In this document: positions 26,538 through 34,375 of the stretch, piece by piece | Layout: each line of letters starts with the position of its first letter | Position numbering within the stretch: position 1 is the stretch's first letter | Assembly (NCBI RefSeq): GCF_022508225.1 | Contig: NZ_JAETXJ010000008.1 | Location: 102,558-166,557 of the forward strand | Direction of reading: 5' to 3' | Source of the DNA: Desulfovibrio sp. UIB00 | GTDB taxonomy: Bacteria; Desulfobacterota; Desulfovibrionia; Desulfovibrionales; Desulfovibrionaceae | DNA: 64,000 bases | Program-made: the position numbers and the translations under genes | The notes under the pieces: generated by a model | Seen by the model: the letters and a program-made list of their open reading frames with translations, nothing else | The model's database searches: none | Told to the model about the DNA's origin: nothing

Positions 26538-27356
26538 TTACTTGGATTGATCCATGACCACTTCAGCCTCGGGGTGAACCTGGCGCAGTGCTTCATGCAT
26601 GGCGGCTGCATCCGCAAATGCGCGGAAGGGGCCGATTTTTTCATCACCCTGAGCGGCGTTGTAGCGCACAAAATATGCTTCATCGGGTTTGAGGGGCGTG
26701 CCGCTTTCGTCACTGATGACTTCCAGCTTGACCTTGCTGATGCCTTTATCATCAATATCAATCTGTTGCGCTGCGGCAAAGGAAAGATCAATGATGCGCC
26801 CGCGCACAAAGGGGCCTCTGTCTGTCACACAGACCATAACGCTCTTGCCGTTATTCTGGTCGGTGACGCGAACAACCGTGCCCATGGGCAGGGTGCGGTG
26901 CGCGGCGGTAAAGGTGTACATGTCGTAATCAAGCCCGCTGGCGGTGGAGCCGCCATGGAAATCGCGTCCATACCATGAGGCCTTGCCGGCCATGATTTCG
27001 CTTTCCTGAGCGCGTTTCAGCCAGATATCACGGCTGTCGGTGCTATCCCGGCGTTCTTTTTCGGATAAGGACGCAGTGGATGAGGATTTGCGTTGCTTGG
27101 ATTTGGAGCGCGATTCAGCTTTATCGCGCTTGGAGCGCGAGCTGTGCGAAGAGGCGGTTTTGTCACTGGTCTTTTCGCGTTTGGATTTGCGAGTCTCAGT
27201 GTCGCCGGAAGACTTTTTGGCGGCGTGGGGGGTAGCGTTCGAATGCTTTTGATCGGAGGGAGCGCTTTGTGAAGCCGCGTCGGCGTTCATGGGGGAGGCC
27301 AAAAGCATGCATAAGGCTATGGCCGCCAGCACTAATGGCCAGCGTGAATACTTCAT
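26538..27356 (-). CDS. rlpA: RlpA family septal-ring lytic transglycosylase-like protein
   Basis: The 272-residue protein has a signal peptide ending near MNADAA, then a ~85-residue Lys/Arg/Ser-rich linker, then a double-psi beta-barrel domain: GKASWYGRDFHGGSTASGL, LPMGTVVRVT and VTDRGPFVRGRIIDLSFAAA. The last ~55 residues (YFVRYNAAQGDEKIGPF...) may be a degenerate SPOR-like region. RlpA cleaves stem-free peptidoglycan strands at the septum. A basic linker of this size is unusual. The gene has its own promoter and terminator. Confidence 0.86.
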   Translation of the reverse strand: MKYSRWPLVLAAIALCMLLASPMNADAASQSAPSDQKHSNATPHAAKKSSGDTETRKSKREKTSDKTASSHSSRSKRDKAESRSKSKQRKSSSTASLSEKERRDSTDSRDIWLKRAQESEIMAGKASWYGRDFHGGSTASGLDYDMYTFTAAHRTLPMGTVVRVTDQNNGKSVMVCVTDRGPFVRGRIIDLSFAAAQQIDIDDKGISKVKLEVISDESGTPLKPDEAYFVRYNAAQGDEKIGPFRAFADAAAMHEALRQVHPEAEVVMDQSK

Positions 27357-27478
27357 GATCGTTCCTTTGTTAGTGTTCGAGGCTGGCCAGCGAAATTGCC
27401 GGACGAACCGCGCCCGCGGTTCTGACCCCAGGAACCTTCCAATGATGGCAGCAAGCGCGCCTTGCGCTCAACGTCCAT
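27353..27478 (-). CDS. 41-residue leader ORF coupled to rlpA
   Basis: In the 5' UTR of rlpA an ATG at 27478 follows GGGGAA. The frame encodes MDVERKARLLPSLEGSWGQN and a further Gly/Arg/Ser-rich 21 residues. Its TGA overlaps the rlpA ATG as ATGA. It looks like a coupled leader ORF; no family is recognised, and expression is unproven. Confidence 0.35.
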   Translation of the reverse strand: MDVERKARLLPSLEGSWGQNRGRGSSGNFAGQPRTLTKERS

Positions 27479-27514
27479 CGGTTCCCCAGGGGAATGCCTG
27501 TTCTTTGTAGAGGC

Positions 27515-27544
27515 ACTATACAGTAAAAAAATGCTCCGTGTCAA
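27515..27544 (-). promoter_or_regulatory. sigma70-type promoter of rlpA
   Basis: On the minus strand TTGACA (27544-27539) and TATAGT (27520-27515) are separated by 18 bases. Transcription would begin about 150 bases before rlpA, leaving a long leader that includes the 41-codon ORF. The rest of the 27479-27790 gap holds only the purL terminator. Confidence 0.75.
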
Positions 27545-27733
27545 ACTGATAAAATCTTTTAATTCAATTGGTTATTGAAAAAGATAGTCTAGAAAATGTC
27601 AAAATTGCAGCAGGGGAGTATGAAATCGGTACGATCGCGCGGCATGGCGAACTGGCATGGAGGTGAGGCAAAAGCCTGCGTGCGGCAGAAATATTTGCGC
27701 AGAAATGCAGGGAATGGCACCGGATTCCGCCAA

Positions 27734-27770
27734 ATAAAAAGGGCAGGCAGCCGCAAAGCTACCTGCCCTG
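27734..27770 (-). terminator. terminator of purL
   Basis: On the minus strand GGGCAGGTAGC pairs with GCTGCCTGCCC around a short TTTGCG loop, followed by TTTTTATTTG. It lies 21 bases after the purL stop. Confidence 0.85.
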
Positions 27771-27790
27771 ACAGTTCCGTCGTAGCGGTG

Positions 27791-30790
27791 TTACCAGTCC
27801 AGCGTGCGCTTGAAAGCGCGGGCCAGATCTTCCACCGAAGAGTTGACGATGACGCTGTCGCCGGATTTCATGGTCAGCTGACCGTTACCGGTGACAGTAC
27901 CGATACGGGTACAGGGCTGCCACATTCCCAGCGCATCGAGAATCATGGCCAGATCGGGCTTGACGCTCACAACCAGGCGGCTGGCGCTTTCGCTGTAGAG
28001 CAGTTCGGTCACGTTCATGGCTTCAAAGGCGGGCACGGCATCAAGGTTGATTTCCGCACCCAGGCGACCGCCGATGCACATTTCTGCAATGGCCACGGCA
28101 AGGCCGCCGTCAGAGCAGTCGTGGCAGGCGGAAATGGCGCGCTGGCCCATGAGGGCGTTGACCGCGCGGTAGCGCAGCATGGCGTTGGAGGCGTCCACAT
28201 GGGGTACGCGGCCACCCTTGAGGCCTAGTTCCGTAGCGGCTTCGCTGCCTGCCATTTCGCGCCAGGTGCCGCCGAGCACGTAGATGGCATCGCCGGGCTG
28301 CTTGAAGTCCGAGGTCTGGGCCGCAGTGACGTTGCGGATGACGCCAAGAATGGAGAACAGCACCGTGGGCGGAATGGAAATGCGCTCACCGCCGCCGGTG
28401 TAGTCGTTCTTCATGGAGTCCTTGCCCGAGATGCACGGCACGCCGTAGGCCAGCGAGAACTGGCGCAGGGCGCGGCAGGCGCGCACAAGCTGAGCCAGCT
28501 TGTAACGTCCGTCAGGGTTGGATGGGCTGACCACCGGGTCGCACCAGCAGAAGTTGTCCACACCTGCCAGGGCGTCAGGGTCTGCACCCACGGCAACGGC
28601 ATTGCGGATGGCTTCGTCCATGGCGTTGGCCATCATCCAGTAGGTGTCGTAATCGCTGAACTTGGGGCAGATGCCATGGGAGATCACAAGGCCCGCGTCC
28701 GATTCCAGCAAGGGGCGGATAACGCCAGCGTCCGCCGGGCCGTCGCGCTTGACGCCCACAAGGGGTTTCACCACGCTACCGCCGCGCACTTCGTGGTCAT
28801 ACTGGCGGATGATGTATTCCTTGGAGCAGATATTGAGCGTGCCGAGCATGCGCTGCAAAAATGCGGTCTGCTCAACTTCGGCCACGTCCACGGTGACGTC
28901 GGTGATCTCAGGGGCCTTCCATTCGGCTTCAAGCTCGAGCTGCGGCACGCCGTCGTGCATGAATTCCATGGGCATGGAGGCGATGATGCGGTCGTGGTAG
29001 CGCACTTCAAAGAAGCCGGATGTGGTGAAGCGGCCAAGGGCCGTGGCCTCCACATCCATGCGGGCGGCAAGGGCCATGAATTCTTCGAGCTTTTCCGGCG
29101 AAACGGCCAGGGTCATGCGTTCCTGCGCTTCAGAAAGCAGAATTTCCCAGGGGCGCAGGCCATCGTATTTCAGCGGAGCCTTGGCGATATCCAGCACGCA
29201 GCCGCCCGTATCTTCTGCCATTTCACCCACTGAGGAGGAAAGGCCGCCGGCGCCGTTGTCGGTGATGGCGTGGTACAGGCCCATATCGCGGGCGCGCATG
29301 ATGAAGTCGTACATCTTGCGCTGGGTGATGGGGTCGCCGATCTGCACCGCAGTGGCGGGCGAGCCTTCGTGCAGCTCTTCAGAAGAGAAGGTCGCGCCGT
29401 GGATGCCGTCCTTGCCGATGCGGCCGCCGGTCATGACAATGTAGTCGCCTTCTTCGGCCTGCTTGAACCAGCCGGGGCGGCCATGAATCTCTGCGGGGAT
29501 GATGCCCACGGTGCCGCAGTAAACCAGCGGCTTGCCAAGATAGCGCTCGTCAAAAACCAGCGAACCGTTGACCGTGGGAATGCCCGACTTGTTGCCGCCG
29601 TGTTCCACGCCTTCGCGCACGCCTTCCAGCACGCGGCGGGGGTGCAGCAGGCGCGGGGGCAGGTTTTTATCGTGGAAGGGCGAGGCAAAGCAGAACACGT
29701 CCGTATTGCACACCAGTTCCGCGCCCATGCCGGTGCCCATGGGGTCACGGTTCACGCCCACAATGCCGGTGAGCGCGCCGCCGTACGGGTCGAGCGCCGA
29801 AGGGCTGTTGTGGGTTTCAACCTTGATGCAGGCGTCGTAGCCGTTGATAAAGGCGATAACGCCCGCGTTGTCCTTGAAAACGGACTTGCAGTAGTCGTCT
29901 TCACCCATGCGCTCGCGCAGCATGGCCGTGGCGTCGCGGATGCAGGTCTTGTAGAGGTTGTCCACCACTTCGCTGCGGCCCGTGGCGGCATCGGTATAAT
30001 TGATGCGCGAGGCAAAAATCTTGTGCTTGCAGTGCTCGGACCACGTCTGGGCCAGCACTTCCATTTCCACATCCGTGGGGTCGGCGGGCAGGCCAAGGGC
30101 CTTGCGGCGGTCAGCTTCTTCCTGCGCGGTGAACTGCTCGCGGATACTGTGCATTTCCTTGAGGTTGAGCGCCCAGGTATTTTCGCGGCTGGCCTTGGTC
30201 AGGGCTTCGTCGTCCATGGCGGAAAGAGCGATGGTGTCAACGGTTTCGTTGATCTCGCCTGTAACCCTGGCGGCCTGCGCTTCAAAGCCGGGCTGGGCGT
30301 CCCATTCCTGACGGCTCTTGATGCGGTAGCGCTGGATGAGCGTGTTGCACAAAAGGTCGCGGGCCAGCATGTCCACCTGCTCGCGTGTGAGGGGCGCGGC
30401 CTTGTCGCTGCTGATGCGGTACTGCACGGCAGTATACACGCGCAGGCTGTCGCGCGGGATGTCCAGCACCATGGCGGCGGTGTCGCGTGCGGTGCGGGCC
30501 TCGTTATCTGTCACGCCGGGGCGGAAGCCCACTTCCACAAACCAGTCTGCCGCAGGGTCCAGCAGTGGCAGCGGTTCAAGGGAGGCTTCCTGAAGGATGG
30601 GGTCGTGCCAGATGCTTTCGTCCAGCAAGCGGGCCACCTGCGCGGCATCAAGCCCGTCAGCCGTAAAGACCTTGATCTGGCGAACGCCAGAAACAGAAAT
30701 GTTCAGCGCCTTGCGCAGGTGCTGGGCCGTCTTGCGGCCCTGGGTATCGTCAAGTCCGGCGCGGGGGCCGGTTTCCACCCTATAGAGCAT
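27791..30790 (-). CDS. purL: phosphoribosylformylglycinamidine synthase, PurL with PurS-like N-terminus
   Basis: The ~999-residue protein has an N-terminal ~170 residues that look PurS-like (LRKALNISVSGVRQIKVFTA and FRPGVTDNEARTARDTA), then a PurL body: MEVLAQTWSEHCKHKIFASRI, VETHNSPSALDPYGGA and GISGKDSMKN-type segments. There is no C-terminal glutaminase domain, so a separate PurQ is expected elsewhere. It makes formylglycinamidine ribonucleotide in purine synthesis. ATG at 30790 is favoured over 30799 because GAGGA is then well spaced. It lies 28 bp downstream of the polyprenyl synthase gene. Confidence 0.9.
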   Translation of the reverse strand: MLYRVETGPRAGLDDTQGRKTAQHLRKALNISVSGVRQIKVFTADGLDAAQVARLLDESIWHDPILQEASLEPLPLLDPAADWFVEVGFRPGVTDNEARTARDTAAMVLDIPRDSLRVYTAVQYRISSDKAAPLTREQVDMLARDLLCNTLIQRYRIKSRQEWDAQPGFEAQAARVTGEINETVDTIALSAMDDEALTKASRENTWALNLKEMHSIREQFTAQEEADRRKALGLPADPTDVEMEVLAQTWSEHCKHKIFASRINYTDAATGRSEVVDNLYKTCIRDATAMLRERMGEDDYCKSVFKDNAGVIAFINGYDACIKVETHNSPSALDPYGGALTGIVGVNRDPMGTGMGAELVCNTDVFCFASPFHDKNLPPRLLHPRRVLEGVREGVEHGGNKSGIPTVNGSLVFDERYLGKPLVYCGTVGIIPAEIHGRPGWFKQAEEGDYIVMTGGRIGKDGIHGATFSSEELHEGSPATAVQIGDPITQRKMYDFIMRARDMGLYHAITDNGAGGLSSSVGEMAEDTGGCVLDIAKAPLKYDGLRPWEILLSEAQERMTLAVSPEKLEEFMALAARMDVEATALGRFTTSGFFEVRYHDRIIASMPMEFMHDGVPQLELEAEWKAPEITDVTVDVAEVEQTAFLQRMLGTLNICSKEYIIRQYDHEVRGGSVVKPLVGVKRDGPADAGVIRPLLESDAGLVISHGICPKFSDYDTYWMMANAMDEAIRNAVAVGADPDALAGVDNFCWCDPVVSPSNPDGRYKLAQLVRACRALRQFSLAYGVPCISGKDSMKNDYTGGGERISIPPTVLFSILGVIRNVTAAQTSDFKQPGDAIYVLGGTWREMAGSEAATELGLKGGRVPHVDASNAMLRYRAVNALMGQRAISACHDCSDGGLAVAIAEMCIGGRLGAEINLDAVPAFEAMNVTELLYSESASRLVVSVKPDLAMILDALGMWQPCTRIGTVTGNGQLTMKSGDSVIVNSSVEDLARAFKRTLDW

Positions 30791-30817
30791 GATTTGCATT
30801 CCTCTTGGTTTGGCTGC

Positions 30818-31783
30818 TTACTTTTTTCTGTCGCGCACGTAGTCGGCCATCTGGCGCATAAGCTCGCGCTCGGGTCTGTCAGGCAGAGTTTCTAATGCCT
30901 GCCTGGCCGCGTCAAGAAATTCATCGGCCTGACGGCGCACGGCATCGTCATGTCCGGCCTGCCGGATGCTCTCGGCAATGCTTGCGGCATCGGTTTCCGT
31001 CATCAGCCCTGCGCAAAAGGCGGCGTCAAAGGCGCTGCGTTCTGCGGTGCTCAGGCTGTCGCGGTAGAGGCGCAGGGGCGGCGTGAGCTTGCCCTCGCGC
31101 ACATCGCCGCCAGTGGGCTTGCCTGTCACGCTTTCTGGCGCGAAATCAAGGGCATCGTCCACCATCTGAAAGGCCATGCCAAGGTTTTCGCCATAGGCGG
31201 CGGCAGCGGCCACTGCGGCATCATCGGCCCCGGCGGCAAGCGCGCCCATTTCACAGGCAGCGCGAATAAGCCAGGCCGTTTTGCCGCGCACCATGTCTTC
31301 ATAGTCGGCGCTGCTGGAATCCACGCGGCGCTGGGCCGCGATCTCGAGGATTTCACCCGCCGCTGTGCGGCTGGTGGCTTCCGAAAAACAGCGGGTCAGT
31401 CGCGTGTCGCCGTAATTGGCCACCAGGGCGTTGGCCCCGGCCAGCAGGGCATCGCCTGCAAGAATGACGCTGGAAACGTCAAAAAGCGTATGCGCAGCGG
31501 GCTTGCCACGGCGGCTTACGGCATTGTCCAGCACATCGTCGTGCAGCAGGGTTGCGGCGTGGAGCATTTCCAGCGTGATCGCCAGATCCTGTATGCTCTT
31601 GGCCTCATGCCCCAGCAGACGGGCCGTGAGCACGGTCAGCAGGGGCCGCAGGCGCTTGCCGCCCGCATCAAAAATATGCCGGGCCACAGGCCGCACCGGT
31701 TCCGGCAGGGTATCCACTGCCTTGTTCAGAGCGCGGTTGATGCCGGGCAGCTCAAGGGCCAGACGTGCTTTCAGTTGGATCAT
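30818..31783 (-). CDS. polyprenyl diphosphate synthase
   Basis: The 321-residue trans-prenyltransferase shows GGKRLRP near residue 48, the first aspartate-rich motif LLHDDVLDNAVSRRGKPAAH, and the second, FQMVDDALDF. It makes the long isoprenoid tail of menaquinone (octaprenyl or similar length; chain length cannot be read from the sequence). It starts 7 bp after mqnB and sits 28 bp before purL, so it is probably co-transcribed with both. Confidence 0.9.
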   Translation of the reverse strand: MIQLKARLALELPGINRALNKAVDTLPEPVRPVARHIFDAGGKRLRPLLTVLTARLLGHEAKSIQDLAITLEMLHAATLLHDDVLDNAVSRRGKPAAHTLFDVSSVILAGDALLAGANALVANYGDTRLTRCFSEATSRTAAGEILEIAAQRRVDSSSADYEDMVRGKTAWLIRAACEMGALAAGADDAAVAAAAAYGENLGMAFQMVDDALDFAPESVTGKPTGGDVREGKLTPPLRLYRDSLSTAERSAFDAAFCAGLMTETDAASIAESIRQAGHDDAVRRQADEFLDAARQALETLPDRPERELMRQMADYVRDRKK

Positions 31784-31790
31784 ATGCTAC

Positions 31791-32552
31791 TCAGATAAGG
31801 TTAAGCGCGGGCAACACCCGCGTAAGCGCGCGCAGCGCGCCGGGAAAATCCTTTTCATCATTGGCGCGCGGCCCGACCTTGTTGGAAACGCTGCGCGCTT
31901 CCACACAGGGGATGCCCTCGCGGGCGCAGGCATACGCTACGGCAAAGCCTTCCATATTTTCCAGATCAGCCCGGTAGCGGGCGCGTAGGTCTGCCGCTCT
32001 GGCAAAACTTGCGCTGACCCCGGCCACGGTGAGCGATGTGCATGGCAAAAAAACATGCCGTTGCTGACGTGCGCCAAAGCGTTCCAGCGCTTCCGGCCCT
32101 GCCAGGGACAGGCGGTTGCGCACCGCAGGCCCGCTCTCTGGTTGCCACTGCGGAAAGCCAAAAGCTTCGGCGGTGACGGAGCGCCCGTCGTGCAGACCGT
32201 ATTCGGGCCAGATTTCTTCGCTCACCATGCACAATCCCAGAAGCCGACGCTCTGTCAGGTCAAAGGCCCCGGCAAGGCCTGCGTTGAGCACAGCCGTTAT
32301 GGGCGTACCCTCGGCTTTAGCCCGGCAAAGGGCCATGCCCATGGCCAGAGCGGCGTTAATGGGGCCGACTCCGGTAATGCAGCACAGCGCGGTGCCATGC
32401 TTGAGGCTCACGGGCCAAAGGTGCATTTCTGGCCAGGATTTTGCCGGGCTTTCAGTTGCTTCCCCGGCTGTGGCGGCAAGCCCCGCCGGGGAAAAACCGG
32501 GCACAAGGCTCGCCAGTTCCGGGCCGGTGGCGGCGCAAAGCAGCAGGCTCAC
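31791..32552 (-). CDS. mqnB: futalosine hydrolase MqnB-like
   Basis: The 253-residue protein belongs to the nucleoside phosphorylase fold: GVGPINAALAMGMAL, NAGLAGAFDL, the VSEEIWPEYGLHD motif and DLENMEGFAVAYACAREGIPCVEARSVSN, where the catalytic Glu-Met-Glu region lies. MqnB removes adenine or hypoxanthine in the futalosine route to menaquinone. The start is GTG with a weak site. Its neighbours, a polyprenyl synthase and a nearby menG, support the menaquinone role. Confidence 0.87.
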   Translation of the reverse strand: MSLLLCAATGPELASLVPGFSPAGLAATAGEATESPAKSWPEMHLWPVSLKHGTALCCITGVGPINAALAMGMALCRAKAEGTPITAVLNAGLAGAFDLTERRLLGLCMVSEEIWPEYGLHDGRSVTAEAFGFPQWQPESGPAVRNRLSLAGPEALERFGARQQRHVFLPCTSLTVAGVSASFARAADLRARYRADLENMEGFAVAYACAREGIPCVEARSVSNKVGPRANDEKDFPGALRALTRVLPALNLI

Positions 32553-32712
32553 AGGATTACTGCCTTTGGCTGCTGCTTGCCGGACGCAGGTCTGGACAGA
32601 GCGCGCCTGCGGGATTTCCCCCGCAGGTCAAGCTTGTGCCTTTGTACAGCGCCGTGTGAGCAGCCATGATTCGTTCCTTTACAAAAGGCGGGTTTTCCGT
32701 CACCAGAAAACC

Positions 32713-32910
32713 ATGAAATTCGATTACGCCCTTTTTCTCCGCGCTCTTGGTCTGGCCATCGTTATTGAGGGCCTTTGCTGGACACTCTTTCCCGGCGGCA
32801 TGCGGCGTGCCCTGCTGCAATTGCTGCCCCAGCCGGAAAGCCGTCTCCGCGTCCTTGGGCTGATCGCCCTGGCCGTAGGGCTTGGTCTGGTGGCATTGGC
32901 CTCGCGGTGA
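32713..32910 (+). CDS. DUF2065 small membrane protein
   Basis: The 65-residue protein begins MKFDYALFLRALGLAIVIEG and has two membrane helices separated by a basic loop containing LLPQPESRLRVLG, the pattern of DUF2065 (YjeT) proteins. The function of the family is not established. It stands divergently between mqnB and menG on the opposite strand, with a 160-bp upstream gap. The annotated start follows CACCAGAAAACC and has no strong ribosome-binding site. Confidence 0.75.
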   Translation: MKFDYALFLRALGLAIVIEGLCWTLFPGGMRRALLQLLPQPESRLRVLGLIALAVGLGLVALASR

Positions 32911-33018
32911 GGCATGGTTCCCTGCGTCACCTCGTCTGGCTTGCCGACCGGTGAGCCTCCAGATGCCGTTTGCCGTCAGATGGCAAGGAAACAGCATATT
33001 CTTGTGCGTCAATCTGAT

Positions 33019-33759
33019 CTAGCGCGCTTTTTCACCCACATGCAGGCAGACAATGCCGGACGTGAGCTTTTCGTGCCATGCACGTTCAAAGCCCGCTGCG
33101 CGCATTTCTTTTTCAAGGCTGAGGGCCGAGGGGAACTTGCGGATGGTATCGGCAAGGTACTCATACGCGCCCGGATCTTTTGAAAAGACTTTGCCAACCC
33201 TGGGCAGCAGGTGGTTGAGATACACGTTGTACAGGCCGCCCCAGATGCGCTCCTGCCCGGAACCGAATTCAAGAATGCAGGCCCTGCCGCCGGGGCGCAG
33301 AACGCGCAGCATTTCGGCAAAAGCCGCCTCGCGGGGCAGAATATTGCGAATGCCAAAGGCAATGGTGATGCAGTCAACAGAAGCATCGGGCAGGGGCAGA
33401 CGCTTGGCGTCTGCGGCAACAGGCAGAATGCAGCGGGCGTTGGCGTCCTTGAGCTTGCGGCTGCCGCGCACCAGCATGGGCGGGCAAAAATCCATGGCCG
33501 GAACAATGGCCGAGGGGTGGCGGCGGCGAATGGCAAGGGAAACATCCAACGTGCCAGCCGCCAGATCCAGTACGCGCCCGGTATCGCCCAAGCGCACGTT
33601 TTGCGCCAGCACCTTGCGCCAGTATTGGTCAAGCCCGAGGCTGAGCACGCGGTTCAGCAGGTCATAAAAAGGCACAATACGACCAAACATGCCTGCCACA
33701 GCCGCATCGTGCGCAGGTTTGACAACAGTTTCCGTAGCGTTGTTGCGGGGAGATTCCAC
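33019..33759 (-). CDS. menG: demethylmenaquinone methyltransferase (UbiE/MenG)
   Basis: The 246-residue SAM-dependent methyltransferase shows RIVPFYDLLNRVLSLGLDQYWRK, motif I VLDLAAGTLDVSLA, motif II CITIAFGIRNI and the EMLRVLRPGGRACILEFG segment typical of UbiE/MenG. It methylates demethylmenaquinone at the last step. The GTG at 33759 follows GGGAA and lies one base after the stop of the small upstream gene; an earlier frame extension overlaps that gene. Confidence 0.92.
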   Translation of the reverse strand: MESPRNNATETVVKPAHDAAVAGMFGRIVPFYDLLNRVLSLGLDQYWRKVLAQNVRLGDTGRVLDLAAGTLDVSLAIRRRHPSAIVPAMDFCPPMLVRGSRKLKDANARCILPVAADAKRLPLPDASVDCITIAFGIRNILPREAAFAEMLRVLRPGGRACILEFGSGQERIWGGLYNVYLNHLLPRVGKVFSKDPGAYEYLADTIRKFPSALSLEKEMRAAGFERAWHEKLTSGIVCLHVGEKAR

Positions 33760-33760
33760 G

Positions 33761-33931
33761 TTATTTCCCGGCCTTGTCCTGGTCGGCATCCACACCGATG
33801 GCGGCGCAGACAACACGATAGACCGAAGGAAATACCTCAGCAAAATTGCTGGGGGAAACCGTGCGCGTTTCTATGAATTTGGCGGTCAGTTCCTTGGCAA
33901 CCTGAAGGGCTTCCTTGCGATCCTTATCCAT
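33761..33931 (-). CDS. 56-residue protein upstream of menG, unrecognised
   Basis: The ORF encodes MDKDRKEALQVAKELTAKFI followed by a segment containing VSPSNFAEVFPSVYRVV and an acidic C-terminus. It is a small soluble helical protein. It ends one base before the menG start, so coupled expression is likely. GAGG precedes the ATG. I do not recognise a family, though its shape (short helical SPSNFAEVFPSVYR module) suggests a conserved lineage protein. Confidence 0.65.
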   Translation of the reverse strand: MDKDRKEALQVAKELTAKFIETRTVSPSNFAEVFPSVYRVVCAAIGVDADQDKAGK

Positions 33932-33972
33932 GCGGGCCTCAGCTTCCGGCCCTGACGGGCGCGGCAAATATG

Positions 33973-34014
33973 AAAAACCCGCCCCTTTGGGGAACGGCCG
34001 TGACCCACAGCGGG
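33973..34014 (-). terminator. terminator downstream of the acidic repeat protein
   Basis: On the minus strand ACCCGC ... GCGGGT closes an outer stem that contains an inner CCCC-AAA-GGGG hairpin, and TTTTT follows. It lies about 360 bases after the stop of the 824-residue protein gene. The 33932-34375 gap otherwise shows only a weak minus-strand ORF that I do not accept as a gene. Confidence 0.65.
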
Positions 34015-34375
34015 TATTGCCTGGACGGGTTAAGAAACGGAAGCAACAGCCCCCGCCCCTTTGTTTTTTGATTGAGAATCACGGGGCAGCGCCCGCGAAA
34101 CCGCGCAACAGCATATGCGTTCCGCCTGTCATTGGCAAGGCCGACATGCCTGTGCGCCTGGAGCCGTTTAACCTTGAAATACCCGCTGTCGGCGAAGCAA
34201 CGATTGAAGCGGGGCCCTGGCAAGGGGCGAATCTGGTTCGCCTTGGGGCACGTTGCCAAGGGGATTACTCCAAAAATCTCGTAGTACAGACGGGCAGTCA
34301 TGCTGCCAACAGGCACCAACAATCCGGAATGGTTCGGCGGCTGGTTGCGCCCCGCTGCATAGGGCAAAAAGCCCC

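Noticed and set aside
29270..30895. A 541-codon ORF on the plus strand
   Set aside because: It is antisense to purL, which is unmistakable, and shows antisense codon bias.
33939..34367. A 142-codon minus-strand ORF in the 33.9-34.4 kb gap
   Set aside because: It overlaps a terminator and the start of the 56-residue gene, has no motif and reads like non-coding DNA. Kept only as a possible transcribed stretch.
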